Below, piece after piece: positions 1 to 11,426 of a DNA stretch of 64,000 bases. Every line of letters starts with the position of its first letter. Position 1 is the first letter of the stretch. The translations under genes were made by a program, and so were the position numbers. This DNA is from Pollenia angustigena (taxonomy: Eukaryota; Arthropoda; Insecta; Diptera; Polleniidae): positions 89,229,285 through 89,293,284 of the forward strand of contig OV884056.1 of NCBI GenBank assembly GCA_930367215.1, written 5' to 3'. The notes beneath the pieces were generated by a model, which was not told the DNA's origin, did not search any database, and was given only the letters and a program-made list of their open reading frames with translations.

Positions 1-817
1 CCAATTTCTTATAAATTTTGATAAAAAAAAAATTATAAATCTAAAACGACTGCGCGTATTAGAAAATTAAAGGAAATTTTATTGCGGAATTGCGGTTTTT
101 CTTAGTTTTTTAAATAAACTAAAGCGTTTCTGAGATACGCGAATGTATGTTGTGCAACCTCCTCCATTTTCGAAATAACGGTATATCTTAAAAACAAGAG
201 CTTAACTAAGAAAACGGCTAGCATAGGCCTGCCATACGTCCTGGTTTTCCAGGATTGTCCTGGTTTTAGACAACTTGTCCTGGTGTCCTGGTCCACTATT
301 GAATTGTCCTTGTTTTTTGTACAGGTCAAGACAAACAAATTTGTTTTTTGCTGATTTAAATTGTTAACAAAGGTTATGATTTCTGTTATAACACTGCTAA
401 CATAAGGTAATTGTATAAAGAACTTTAATTAAATTCAACTGTTATCTGGTGTAAAGCTGGTAAAAGCTTTCAATAATATTAGATGATAGTCAATCCTCTT
501 TCAAATTTTGTTTCAACTTGTGGCTGTAAAAAGTTATACCGTGTAAACAACTTTTATAAGTAATCGAAAACCGATAACAAATTGCTTTCTCTAATTCAAT
601 TCAATTGTCAACTGAGTCGGTCGTTGTCCAAATCAAAGCGTGTACGGCTTTTTCAATTGATTAGTTTGTCAGTTGTCGAGTTGGTTGAAGAATTATCAAA
701 AGAGTTTGATTTTTTTCAAGTTGAGTACTTAGGCTGCTCAATGGAGTAAAGAAAGAAATTCGTTTAAGACTGAAACACTGGAGAGTATTATTCAATATAA
801 GTTTGATTTTAATATGA

Positions 818-2762
818 CATTTTTTTTTTTTTGTCATTATTTTTTTATTGAATCTTCATATATTAAATATGAACTAACAATAATTAATCAAATCTTAACC
901 TAATACGTTATTTTATCTCCTGCCAGTGCCAGACAAAATTTTCTTCATCACGGGTTCTGTTCACTTTTATAGGTGTTTATCGCTCATCTAATTGGGTAAG
1001 TGCTGCAGTGTCTCTTCTTCTTAAGCGAGTGTGGCCGCCATGATTTAAAATATTTCGAGCTAGTGGATTTGGGTGTTGTTCAAGCCTTTTTAAATATTTT
1101 ATTGCATATTTTGTAATCATAGATTTCACTAATGGCACATTGAGATCCTTATGAATGTTTGAGTTTTTAACATACCAGGGAGCGGCTGTGATTATTCGAA
1201 GAAGTTTATTTTGGCGCCTTTGAATTTTGTCGATATTAGAGGCCGAGGCAGTGCCCCATAGTTGAATACCGTAGCACCAGATAGGCTTTAAGATAGAGTT
1301 GTAAAGTAGAAGCTTGCAATCGAGACTAAGGACAGAATTTCTTCCAATAAGCCAATGAATTTGAATGGCTTTTAGTTTCATTTGAGTTAATTTTGCCTCT
1401 ATATGGCATTTCCACGTTAATCGCCGATCCAGATGTATACCGAGATTTTTAACATGCGAATGTTGAGGAATTATTTGATTATTGATTGTAATAGGGGGGC
1501 AAGATTCCCGGCGCAAAGTGAATGTTATATGTACGCATTTTTACTCATTGACCATTATCCTCCATTGTCTTAACCATATTTCTAGTTGAAATATATGATG
1601 CTGTAAGTAACGCGATGCTTCATAACGATTTTCGTGGACGCTTAGAAAAGCTGTATCGTCTGCAAATGTTGAAGTTTGTGTGTAGTTGCTTGTTGGCATG
1701 TCCGAAGTATAAATTAAGTATAATAGGGGGCCCAGGATGCTGCCTTGTGGGACTCCAGCGGCAATGGGCTGAGGCGAACTTAAGAAATTTCCTTCTTTAA
1801 TAATAAATTGACGACCGACTAAGTAGCTTTCTAGCAGCTTGTGTGTGTTTGCTGGTAAATTTTGCTTCAATTTGTGTAATAAGCCTTCATGCCAGACTTT
1901 GTCAAAAGCTTGCGAAACATCGATAAAGAGTGCTGAGCAATATTTCTTTTCTTCAAATGCTTTTCTTATGACATTTACTATTCGATGAGTCTGCTCGATT
2001 GTGCTGTGTTTTCTTCTAAATCCGAACTGATGGTTTGGAATACATCTATTTTCACTTAAAATTGGTGTTAATTTTGAAACTAATAATTTCTCAAACAGCT
2101 TTGACATATTTGATAATAAGCTAATAGGTCTATAAGACTCAACTTTTGTATGATCTTTACCTGGCTTTGGTATCATGGTAACTAAGGAAACCTTCCATTT
2201 TTCAGGATAGTATTTAAGGCGTAAAATAGCATTACAAATAAAAAGAATAATTTTCTTTGCTATGCGAGGTAGCTCCAAAAGCATTTTATTACTGATTTTA
2301 TCAATACCAGGTGCCTTCTTAGTGTTTAAGTCACAAATAGCCTTTTCGATTTCTCTTATCTCAAATCTGAGGGGAATAGCTGCTCTAGCATCAACAGGTG
2401 GTAACTCGACCGCAATATTGTGAGATATATTTGGTGTAAATACGTTTTTCAAATGATTTACAAACAGGTTTCCTTTTTCATTACCATTTGTTGCCCAACT
2501 ACCATTCAAGTTTCTTAATGGTGGCTTAGATATAACTGGCCTTTTTAGATGTCTAGCTGCACGCCATAATGAGTAGTCAGATTGTGGAGTTGCATCAAGT
2601 TCCTTAAGATATTTTTCTAGAGAAGCCGTTTTCTGATTCTGTAGTAACTTTCTTAGCCTTTTTGTGCATTCTTTTAATAAAATCTTAAGTTGCGGGGATC
2701 TGTAAACTGTATGACATGCTACCTGTTTTATAACTATATCAAAGACCGAAATGAAGTTCTAG
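818..2762 (-). mobile_element. Jockey-clade non-LTR retrotransposon, 5'-truncated
   Basis: On the minus strand the element runs from about 2762 (5' truncation, just after an out-of-context stop) to a poly(A) tail seen as a T-run at 820-832. Only the 3' half of ORF2 and a ~145-bp 3' UTR (833-976) remain; the endonuclease and ORF1 are absent. 5' truncation plus an A-tail is the normal outcome of target-primed reverse transcription. Target-site duplication is not evident. It sits inside the hAT-like element at 224-3218. Confidence 0.85.
977..2758 (-). pseudogene. Jockey-like reverse transcriptase (ORF2, C-terminal part), one nonsense codon
   Basis: A reading frame open from about 2758 down to 977 encodes the RT of a Jockey-type LINE. 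Visible in order: the connector before RT (YRSPQLKILLKE, about 2680-2720), RT fingers and palm with the GVPQGSILGPLLYLIY block, the catalytic FADD box (STFADDTAF), then the thumb region ending with the ALTQLDER terminus. The frame is identical on both sides of a TAA at 1541-1543, so the break is one nonsense substitution, not a frameshift. No methionine is needed at 2509; the frame continues upstream to the truncation point. An RT without its endonuclease, interrupted by a stop, is dead. The fly Jockey assignment rests on motif recognition. Confidence 0.85.
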
Positions 2763-2883
2763 AAAAAGTGCAATCTTCTGAAAATTATTTTAGTTTAGAA
2801 CATTTTAAGCTCAATTTTTTTTTAACGTTAATTTTTTTTTCTATATATTGTTGGATTTAAAAAAAAATCTGGGTGGTTTTTAC

Positions 2884-3117
2884 ATATCGCACCCTAAATA
2901 CTAAAAGGTAACAACTCAACATTCTTAAATTTTCAGGAGAGCCAAAAAACTGTTTATGTAAAAATGGTGATAATATTAAAAAAAAAAAATTAGTTCCGCT
3001 ATTAAAAATGTCCAATTTGAAGAAAGTTTTGCTATGCCTTATGGGAATTAATTTATGAAAAAAAGTAATTTTTGAAAAATTTTGAGTGGTGACCCTTTAG
3101 TATTTAGGGTGCGATAT
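2884..3117. repeat. Small inverted-repeat element (MITE), ~234 bp
   Basis: A 24-bp arm beginning ATATCGCACCCTAAATAC near 2884 recurs inverted, ending near 3117 (CCTTTAGTATTTAGGGTGCG...). The interior is A-rich with no ORF. An AT/TA dinucleotide at each edge would fit a Tc1/mariner-type MITE, but the ends are too AT-rich to fix the target duplication. Confidence 0.6.
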
Positions 3118-3226
3118 ACTTCATACATATGTATTAAAAAAAAACTTCTGTTGGTATAATTTTTTATCCATTTTTTCCATGTGTCCTGGTTGATAGGTTC
3201 AAACATCTGGCAGCCCTAGGCTAGCA

Positions 3227-4200
3227 CCACTGAATTCAGTACCCGAATTAGGTTAAGACGACAAGTACCGAGTATCACAGTGTTATTACAAAATTGCATG
3301 GTATTATTACGGATTTAGGCGCATTAAAATAATTTCCTAGAGTGCGCATTTTATAGGGAATATTGTAAATTATACACCGATCTTCACGACATTTTCCAGT
3401 GTGCTTTAAAGCCTTATGAAACTACGAAAGTGCTATTACACTGTGCGGTACCAAATTTTTTTAAGAATAGCAAGCATCATTTGTTATGGTTTTAGGCATA
3501 CTAAACTGTTTTCCGACAAAATTTAGCAGTATGATTTTGAGTAATATGGAATCAATTTGTGCAAAATCTTATATTAATCCGTGCATTATACCATCATTAA
3601 TTTTAGTTTTTGTAAAAAGATAAGATGAATTATGAAAAAGTTTCACACAGAATGACAAACTTAGTAAATATACCCCCATTCACCACTAGTAGTGGTGGTA
3701 ACAGTGATGCCAGGAACAATTTTAAAAAATCGCTACGTGTGTCCAAAAAAAATCCCTTTTTTCTCTACAACCAAAAAAAAATTTCCCTACACTTTTCCCT
3801 ACGTTAAAAATTTATTGTTTTCAGTGACAAGCAAACAAATACATTTTTCTTTGGTTAACATTTTGTGCATATTTATTAAAATAAAATTTATTTATTAAAA
3901 GAACAATTAATTTCAAAAAAAAAAAAACAATCTGTGACAAATTTAATTTATTTCTTTTTGACAGAAACGCCTCTATAAATCCTTTAATCTAGAACAAAAC
4001 AGAGTCAAACTTCTTACTTGATTTATCATTTCCTCATCTTTTGTTTATTTTTTAAAGAGCTAAAAAGTTTTCAAGAATGCTTATTTGTAATAGTTTTTTT
4101 TAACATAAGTATTATAGTGGGTAACCCTAGATCAGTAAACGGAAGATGCTTGTAGTAAATGGCGGCTCAGACAAATTGCTATCGTCCATTTCCAATTTAA
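3227..4200. other. AT-rich sequence, nothing recognised
   Basis: No coding region longer than about 70 codons, no tRNA-like or repeat structure beyond a short palindrome around 3681-3702 (CACTAGTAGTGGTG) and homopolymer A/T runs. The flank immediately after 3226 continues the target of the 224-3218 element. Confidence 0.5.
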
Positions 4201-4227
4201 AAAATTATATGAGCTATAAAAGTAAAA

Positions 4228-4316
4228 TTTCTGAAATACAATTGGACACTTTCAGAAGTTACAATTGGAAATTTCTGAAATACAATTAGAAAATTCTGAA
4301 ATACAATTGGAAATGG
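4228..4316. repeat. Short tandem repeat with a CTGAAATACAATTGGA core
   Basis: The phrase CTGAAATACAATTGGA and its variants (…CAATTAGAAAATT…, …CAATTGGAAAT…) occur three to four times in about 90 bp with a period near 25-30 bp. Units are degenerate; no coding role is apparent. Confidence 0.55.
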
Positions 4317-4350
4317 TGTAGTCAGAATCATAGGCCCAAATTATATAATT

Positions 4351-4584
4351 CGCAACGTTACGCCAAAGAATTACATTGAAAGCAAAAACAAAGTCATAAA
4401 TATTTTGTAATTTTGTTGTTGCTTTCATCATAAAATTCTTTTTGCGTTTTAAAATTTCAAACGCCTCATTACTTGTGGCGTTGAAAATATTAAAACGGAA
4501 CATGAATTTTTGTAGAAAGCGACAACAAAATTACAAAATATTTATGAATTTGTTTTGCTTTCAATGTAATTCTTTGGTGTTGCG
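4351..4584. repeat. Foldback repeat with ~70-bp arms
   Basis: The left arm (4351-4427, containing GCCAAAGAATTACATTGAAA) recurs inverted at 4515-4584 with small differences. The spacer is about 90 bp. It could be a MITE; the outer flanks (ATTATATAATT versus AATAAGAGCC) give no convincing target duplication. Confidence 0.55.
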
Positions 4585-5137
4585 TTTTACATAATAAGAG
4601 CCATAATTTAAAAACAAAAAATAGATAGGAAAAATTTAAAAGTTTGTAATTCTATCGTTCACACAATTTACCGTTAAAATTCTCACGTTTATTCCATTTT
4701 AGAAATGTATGGTAAACAAAAATAATTTTTTTTATAAAAATTTGCACTTTTCCGACGCGTTTTCAAGAATAGCCAGCAATATTTAAAAAATGTACAAAAA
4801 CTCGTATTAAGCGCTTAAGTTTATAATTGCTGTTATGGTTTAAAGGTTATGTTGGGCCTTGTGACCCAGGATGTAATGGTTTGATTTCTGGTTTGGCCAG
4901 TATTTTTTCTTTTAAATACAATTTTATTAAAGTCGTAACCCAATAAAAAATGGAGCTTCGAACGAAGCAGGTTTGTAAGGAAGACATGAATTTTATATGA
5001 CGAGTAACCACTTTGAAGCAATACATTTATGACACATAAAGCATATAAAAATTGCTTGTAAGATAAGAGGAAGTGAAAAATAGAGAAAAGGAAGTAAGAT
5101 ATAGACAGAAAATTAGAAAGTAGGACCAATACCCCCC

Positions 5138-5407
5138 TTACAGTCCCCTCAACAGAAACAGCCGCGTTATTTCCCTGACAAACCCCAGTAGATTGGCCGG
5201 ATTACATCCAGCTATGCACCCCAGTTCGTCGTGAAACCTATCTCCTTGCCACTTCAGTCTGAGACCCTGCATCCTAGGACAATGGCACAGCACATGCTCG
5301 ATCGTCTCTAGCTCTTCCGAATCCTCGCATAGCCTGCAGAAGTCCGGTATGGCGTTGTCCCATCTGCCCGCAAAAGACCTGACAGGACAATGACCCGTCA
5401 CGTACAT
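5138..5407 (-). pseudogene. LINE ORF2 C-terminal zinc-knuckle fragment
   Basis: An 89-residue open frame reads like the extreme C-terminus of a non-LTR retrotransposon ORF2. After GHCPVRSFAGRW comes a CCHC-type knuckle: C-x2-C (FCRLCED) followed by HVLCHCP (H-x4-C). This Cys/His cluster after the RT/RNase H part is typical of R1/LOA/Jockey-group LINEs. Everything upstream is missing; the fragment starts just inside the boundary of the big tandem duplication, and its first 37 bp are repeated at 8936-8972. Downstream (left) is A/T-rich, probably 3' UTR. Confidence 0.7.
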
Positions 5408-5416
5408 ACTTTACTG

Positions 5417-6760
5417 CATTTCTGTATGTCTTATTGCGTAGCGCATAACACTGCGTTTATTTTTTTAAATGTACCTACCATTAGTGCTTCGCAAAATGAG
5501 AAACATTTTTATTGAGTAATTTTATTTTATTTTTTTTCATTTAGTTTCTTTTTTTTTAAAGGGAGTGAATTTAAAATTGAAAATTGGGTTAAAAAAAATA
5601 AAATAAATTTTTTTTATTTTACCAGCTTGACTATGAACATTTTGACAAAAATATCCTAACCAATTATTTATGTACAGAAGTTTCTAAAAATGAGCACAGA
5701 TATATAAAGCTGAGAAAATTTCCTTTTAAACATGCCCTCTTTCAGCGATACAGGCCAACTATTCACCAATTTCAATAAATATTTCCAAAAAGTATTATTT
5801 TTTTCACATTTTCTGAGCACCAAACTTTCAAGTCAAAAACCGGAAGCTCGATTTTGATTTTCGAACCATGGTTTCTTTAGGAAAAGTTCTTAGAATTTTC
5901 CGTAGATTACGATTTTGCTATACGCTTTGCTACTTTTTTTGGGCCCGAACAAATTGACCAACTCTAATAAGTATCCAATAATTTTTAGTAAACTTGGTAC
6001 CAAATAAAAGGGGGCTCTGTAAAATTTTTTAAAAAAATGTTTTTTCCGTTGCCCTGAACTTAAGTATAAAAAAGCCCCTTTTAAAAGTAAATCATTTCAT
6101 ATTCTTAAAAGTTTTCATTTAAATTTTTTTTTAAAATTTGAATTTGTATATTTTTATTTCTCTTAGCTTAGAAGCTAAAGCTGAAATTTCATTTATTAGA
6201 TATTCGCTTTTAATATTCGCATACATTTTAAAGAATGTGAGTGCGAATGCAAATAGAATATAATAAAAATAATAAAATAAGAGAATAGTTCGCAATGCGA
6301 ACGCGAGTATACGTTGCCACTTAATTATACATATGGGGGATTTCATGTCATGTGACCCAATTTTTAAATAGATGTCTTCCGATTTGGGTGAAATTAGCAC
6401 CAAGCTTAGTCCTATTAAAAAGTAGTTTAGAAACAAATTTTCAACAAGATCGGTCAAAAAGTTACTGAGATAAAGGGGGTCAAAGGTTGACATTTTGTCC
6501 ATACAGGTGTTCTTTCTCATCCATGTAACTTAATACCTATTGGTGTTAGACAAATTTGTCCCAATATAGCTATTTGATCAATCTTTTTAAAAATTTTTTT
6601 TTTTAATTTAAAACTTTTTTTTTTTTTTAGCGGGAATGTTTTATTTTTTTTATTTTTTGCTCAAAAGAAAGCTTATGTCTTTTCCTTTAAGGTAGTTTTG
6701 GGATACGAAAAAAAAATTATTTTAAATTTTTAGCATATGCAGTGTTCTTTCTCAGCCATG
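5417..6760. other. Repetitive non-coding sequence, unit 1 (copy at 8982-10325)
   Basis: No coding gene recognised. The stretch at 5820-5960 (ATGGTTTCTTTAGGAAAAGT, then TAGATTACGATTTTGCTATA) resembles the arms of the foldback element at 49361-49840 and part of 23586-23660, so it is an interspersed repeat. A 129-codon frame on the minus strand (6131-6520) lies in this repeat and has no recognisable domain. A block at 6505-6640 (CTATTGGTGTTAGACAAATT...) is repeated after the MULE-type insertion at 7870-7960. Confidence 0.5.
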
Positions 6761-6768
6761 TAACTTTT

Positions 6769-7861
6769 GGCTCCACGAAAAGCCCCCCAATGAAATAACG
6801 CCCAAACGAGAAATGAAATATTCCCCAATTTGTTTTCATACATTTTGGTTGTTATTTTATATGAAATAACTCCCAATTTTTTTGGGCCGTTTTTCATTTT
6901 TTTTTGGGAATTATTTCATTCCTCATTTGGGGTTTTCAAATTATTAAATAATCGCCAATGAAATAACACCCAACAAATTTTTAAAATTCGGGGCTTGTTT
7001 CATCGCGTGCTTAATTTGGGTGTTATTTCATTTTTGATTCGGGGGTTATTTCATTTTTAAAGCTGTTTGTTTTTGGAGGTTATTTCATTTTATTTGGGGT
7101 TTATTTCATTTGCTTATTTTGATCTTTTTCCTTTTTTTTTTGAGAATTTAAGTATCTGTTTTTTGGAATAACAGTGTCAACATAGAAGTAAAATCTGCCT
7201 TGCATGTTGAGTTGAGTTGTTGTAAAACATAAAATATTTTCAGTTGTGCATCGAAGTTCAGACGCTTTACATCATCTCGTGTTAATATTTAAAACAATGG
7301 AATTCGAAGTTGTTAGTGGAAAAAGAAGAAATAGCAATTTTCTATATTCTTTAAGTGAAAAACAATTATATTTAAACAGTGGATGTAGTTGTGTAAAGGC
7401 CAAACGTAAAAGGCAAATTGTCTTCCGAACTGCAAAAATAGAGGGGCTACAAGGATCTACTGCGGCAAAATTTTTGAACCGAATATATCCTTATTATGAA
7501 GAAGACGCCTGCGGGCCTCCACACGATTCATTTCAATAATTTTGCGACTTTGATGTTGGTCCATATTGACTTCATCCTTGGTTAAACTGGCTCTTTTATG
7601 AATTTTGGGCATAATTTCATTTTTGTTGCTGATGGGGCTTATTTCATTGGGGGTTATTTCATTTTCATCATTGGGTGTTATTTCATATGAAATAACTTCC
7701 AAATATTGGGGGTTGTTTCGTTTTCGTTTTGGGGTTTACTTCATTTATTTTTCGATGTTATTTCATTCACAGCTTTTGGGTGTTATTTCCTATTTTTTGG
7801 GCTTATTTCATTGGGGGTTATTTCCTGGGCGTTCTTTCATTGGGGGGCTTTTCATGGAGCC
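6769..7861. mobile_element. Foldback/MULE-type element, small form (unit 1)
   Basis: Ends are inverted repeats of about 36 bp: GGCTCCACGAAAAGCCCCCC... at 6769 and its near-complement ending at 7861. A perfect 8-bp duplication, TAACTTTT, lies at 6761-6768 and 7862-7869. Roughly twenty degenerate copies of GAAATAACTCCCAA, in both orientations, fill 6785-7105 and 7610-7860, leaving a central stretch with an exon-like frame (7246-7539). Inverted ends made of short tandem motifs are the hallmark of Drosophila Foldback elements, mobilised by the MULE-type NOF transposase. Excising the element rejoins a sequence resembling the tandem copy at 6515-6640, which confirms the ends. Confidence 0.8.
7246..7539 (+). 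pseudogene. N-terminal FLYWCH-like exon of a MULE transposase
   Basis: A 97-codon frame lies in the middle of the small Foldback-type element. From about residue 18 it reads MEFEVVSGKRRNSNFLYSL, then EKQLYLNSGCSCVKAKRKR. This resembles the first half of a FLYWCH zinc finger, as found at the N-terminus of MULE transposases. The second half (YCTCYEENCKLRV) is not here but occurs in the larger element at 14171-14389, so the two elements seem to hold different exons of one gene. The natural start may be the internal Met at 7297. No catalytic domain follows. Similarity is by motif, moderate confidence. Confidence 0.45.
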
Positions 7862-7983
7862 TAACTTTTTACCTATTGGTGTTAGCAAAATTTGTCCCAA
7901 GTAGCTTCGATAGATATTTGATCAATCTTTTTAAAAAAAATTTTTTTGTTTTTTTAAAAAAAAATTTTTTTAGGTTAACAAGG

Positions 7984-8928
7984 GGTACCGCGAAATAACT
8001 CCCAAATGAAATAAGCCCCAATGAAATAATTCCCAGTGAAGTAAGTCCCTATAAAAACGAAAAACCTTCCAACTTAACGTAATAAAATAACTCCCAAAGA
8101 AGAAATGAAATAAGTCCCCAAACTTGAGAGTTAAACCAAAACGAACATTTTTTTATAAAGAGAAAGAAATAACTCCAAATGACGCAAGTTCCAACAAAAG
8201 TTAAATAACCCCCAACACAAAATTGCCAACTACATAAATCTCAATGAAATCCCAACCCAAATGAAAACATTACCAATCAAAAAATGGCAAATGATTGTTA
8301 TTTACAATATTTCAAAATTATATACATATATATATACTGTATGTATATACAATAGAGCGACTCACCAAAAAAAGTGCTCGATGTACCCTCCTAAAAATTA
8401 ACCTTGCACGTTTTTAAGATGACATTTTAAATATTTCGGCTCCAGCTTTGACCTCTCGTGAGCTGGACCAGTTTGAAAAAGGGTCTATTTTTGCATGTTT
8501 TGTTAATTTGAGAATCTGTTTCCTTGCCAACATATACCAATTGGGTATCATAAGAAAGGTTTTTTAAGGCGCGTCCAACTGTATATACAATTTGTCCAAG
8601 GACGATCATCCATGTCCCTTTTTTAAGGATTTTCTGTAAAAAAAAACGGTTTTTGAATTTTTTGTTCGGGGTTGTTTGTAATAAAAATGCCAAATTAACA
8701 TATTTTAATCTTTAGTCGATTTAATTAAATACGTGTTTCAGCTTTTTTTTGAATTCGTGCTAGTTCGCGTTTTGACAAAAATACAATGGGGAGGTAACCC
8801 TTCGTTTTAAATATGGCAATATGGGTATCAAACTTTTTTTTTTGCCAAGTACATCATTGTTCACTCGTAAAACTGCTCTGAGTGGAGAAGCAGCTCGCGC
8901 TTTTTGTCATTATTTCTTAAGGGCAAAC
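7984..8928. mobile_element. Duplicated left end of the large Foldback/MULE element
   Basis: GGTACCGCGAAATAACTCCC begins at 7984, preceded by TAACAAGG (7976-7983). This is the left end of the element complete at 11549-14894, copied by the tandem duplication and cut at the duplication junction. Motif copies (GAAATAAnnCCCAA) continue to about 8240. The remainder, 8250-8928, holds a short TA-rich microsatellite near 8322-8350 and no recognised gene. Confidence 0.8.
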
Positions 8929-10333
8929 GACCTGACAAAAGACCTGACAGGACAATGACCCGTCACGTACATACTTTACTGCATTTCTGTATGTCTTATT
9001 GCGTAGCGCATAACACTGCGTTTATTTTTTTAAATGTACCTACCATTAGTGCTTCGCAAAATGAGAAACATTTTTATTGAGTAATTTTATTTTATTTTTT
9101 TTCATTTAGTTTCTTTTTTTTTAAAGGGAGTGAATTTAAAATTGAAAATTGGGTTAAAAAAAATAAAATAAATTTTTTTTATTTTACCAGCTTGACTATG
9201 AACATTTTGACAAAAATATCCTAACCAATTATTTATGTACAGAAGTTTCTAAAAATGAGCACAGATATATAAAGCTGAGAAAATTTCCTTTTAAACATGC
9301 CCTCTTTCAGCGATACAGGCCAACTATTCACCAATTTCAATAAATATTTCCAAAAAGTATTATTTTTTTCACATTTTCTGAGCACCAAACTTTCAAGTCA
9401 AAAACCGGAAGCTCGATTTTGATTTTCGAACCATGGTTTCTTTAGGAAAAGTTCTTAGAATTTTCCGTAGATTACGATTTTGCTATACGCTTTGCTACTT
9501 TTTTTGGGCCCGAACAAATTGACCAACTCTAATAAGTATCCAATAATTTTTAGTAAACTTGGTACCAAATAAAAGGGGGCTCTGTAAAATTTTTTAAAAA
9601 AATGTTTTTTCCGTTGCCCTGAACTTAAGTATAAAAAAGCCCCTTTTAAAAGTAAATCATTTCATATTCTTAAAAGTTTTCATTTAAATTTTTTTTTAAA
9701 ATTTGAATTTGTATATTTTTATTTCTCTTAGCTTAGAAGCTAAAGCTGAAATTTCATTTATTAGATATTCGCTTTTAATATTCGCATACATTTTAAAGAA
9801 TGTGAGTGCGAATGCAAATAGAATATAATAAAAATAATAAAATAAGAGAATAGTTCGCAATGCGAACGCGAGTATACGTTGCCACTTAATTATACATATG
9901 GGGGATTTCATGTCATGTGACCCAATTTTTAAATAGATGTCTTCCGATTTGGGTGAAATTAGCACCAAGCTTAGTCCTATTAAAAAGTAGTTTAGAAACA
10001 AATTTTCAACAAGATCGGTCAAAAAGTTACTGAGATAAAGGGGGTCAAAGGTTGACATTTTGTCCATACAGGTGTTCTTTCTCATCCATGTAACTTAATA
10101 CCTATTGGTGTTAGACAAATTTGTCCCAATATAGCTATTTGATCAATCTTTTTAAAAATTTTTTTTTTTAATTTAAAACTTTTTTTTTTTTTTAGCGGGA
10201 ATGTTTTATTTTTTTTATTTTTTGCTCAAAAGAAAGCTTATGTCTTTTCCTTTAAGGTAGTTTTGGGATACGAAAAAAAAATTATTTTAAATTTTTAGCA
10301 TATGCAGTGTTCTTTCTCAGCCATGTAACTTTT

Positions 10334-11426
10334 GGCTCCACGAAAAGCCCCCCAATGAAATAACGCCCAAACGAGAAATGAAATATTCCCCAATTTGTTT
10401 TCATACATTTTGGTTGTTATTTTATATGAAATAACTCCCAATTTTTTTGGGCCGTTTTTCATTTTTTTTTGGGAATTATTTCATTCCTCATTTGGGGTTT
10501 TCAAATTATTAAATAATCGCCAATGAAATAACACCCAACAAATTTTTAAAATTCGGGGCTTGTTTCATCGCGTGCTTAATTTGGGTGTTATTTCATTTTT
10601 GATTCGGGGGTTATTTCATTTTTAAAGCTGTTTGTTTTTGGAGGTTATTTCATTTTATTTGGGGTTTATTTCATTTGCTTATTTTGATCTTTTTCCTTTT
10701 TTTTTTGAGAATTTAAGTATCTGTTTTTTGGAATAACAGTGTCAACATAGAAGTAAAATCTGCCTTGCATGTTGAGTTGAGTTGTTGTAAAACATAAAAT
10801 ATTTTCAGTTGTGCATCGAAGTTCAGACGCTTTACATCATCTCGTGTTAATATTTAAAACAATGGAATTCGAAGTTGTTAGTGGAAAAAGAAGAAATAGC
10901 AATTTTCTATATTCTTTAAGTGAAAAACAATTATATTTAAACAGTGGATGTAGTTGTGTAAAGGCCAAACGTAAAAGGCAAATTGTCTTCCGAACTGCAA
11001 AAATAGAGGGGCTACAAGGATCTACTGCGGCAAAATGTTTGAACCGAATATATCCTTATTATGAAGAAGACGCCTGCGGGCCTCCACACGATTCATTTCA
11101 ATAATTTTGCGACTTTGATGTTGGTCCATATTGACTTCATCCTTGGTTAAACTGGCTCTTTTATGAATTTTGGGCATAATTTCATTTTTGTTGCTGATGG
11201 GGCTTATTTCATTGGGGGTTATTTCATTTTCATCATTGGGTGTTATTTCATATGAAATAACTTCCAAATATTGGGGGTTGTTTCGTTTTCGTTTTGGGGT
11301 TTACTTCATTTATTTTTCGATGTTATTTCATTCACAGCTTTTGGGTGTTATTTCCTATTTTTTGGGCTTATTTCATTGGGGGTTATTTCCTGGGCGTTCT
11401 TTCATTGGGGGGCTTTTCATGGAGCC
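10334..11426. mobile_element. Foldback/MULE-type element, small form (unit 2)
   Basis: Second copy of the 6769-7861 element, carried along by the tandem duplication. Same TAACTTTT duplications at 10326-10333 and 11427-11434. It differs from unit 1 by the single substitution at 11037 (Phe to Cys in the exon-like frame). Confidence 0.8.
10811..11104 (+). pseudogene. N-terminal FLYWCH-like exon, unit 2 copy
   Basis: Identical to 7246-7539 except for Phe-to-Cys at residue 76. It was duplicated passively with the 3.56-kb unit. See that entry for the reading; no catalytic part follows. Confidence 0.45.

Larger units (their letters stand above)
224..3218. mobile_element. hAT-type non-autonomous element, ~3 kb, host of a nested LINE
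   Basis: Both ends carry a short terminal inverted repeat (TAGGCCTGCCA at 224 and the complement of TAGGGCTGCCA ending at 3218). They are flanked by a perfect 8-bp direct repeat, GGCTAGCA, at 216-223 and 3219-3226. Eight-bp duplications are typical of hAT, P and some MULE elements; the CTGCCA end and clustered subterminal motifs favour hAT. The left subterminal region (about 236-310) repeats GTCCTGG several times and the right end has it again at 3183, the usual pattern of transposase-binding repeats. No transposase of its own is visible. The interior holds a truncated Jockey LINE (818-2762) and a small inverted-repeat element (2884-3117), both therefore younger. Superfamily call is inferred from ends only. 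Confidence 0.75.

Noticed and set aside
6131..6520. 129-codon open frame on the minus strand, repeated at 9696-10085
   Set aside because: It lies in a dispersed non-coding repeat, is Leu/Ile/Phe-rich with no domain, and its identity between copies reflects the tandem duplication, not selection.
7605..7998. Overlapping Gly/Phe/Ile-rich frames over the Foldback arms (also 11170-11563)
   Set aside because: They are translations of the GGGnnTTATTTCAT motif array and of poly-A/T, so not proteins.
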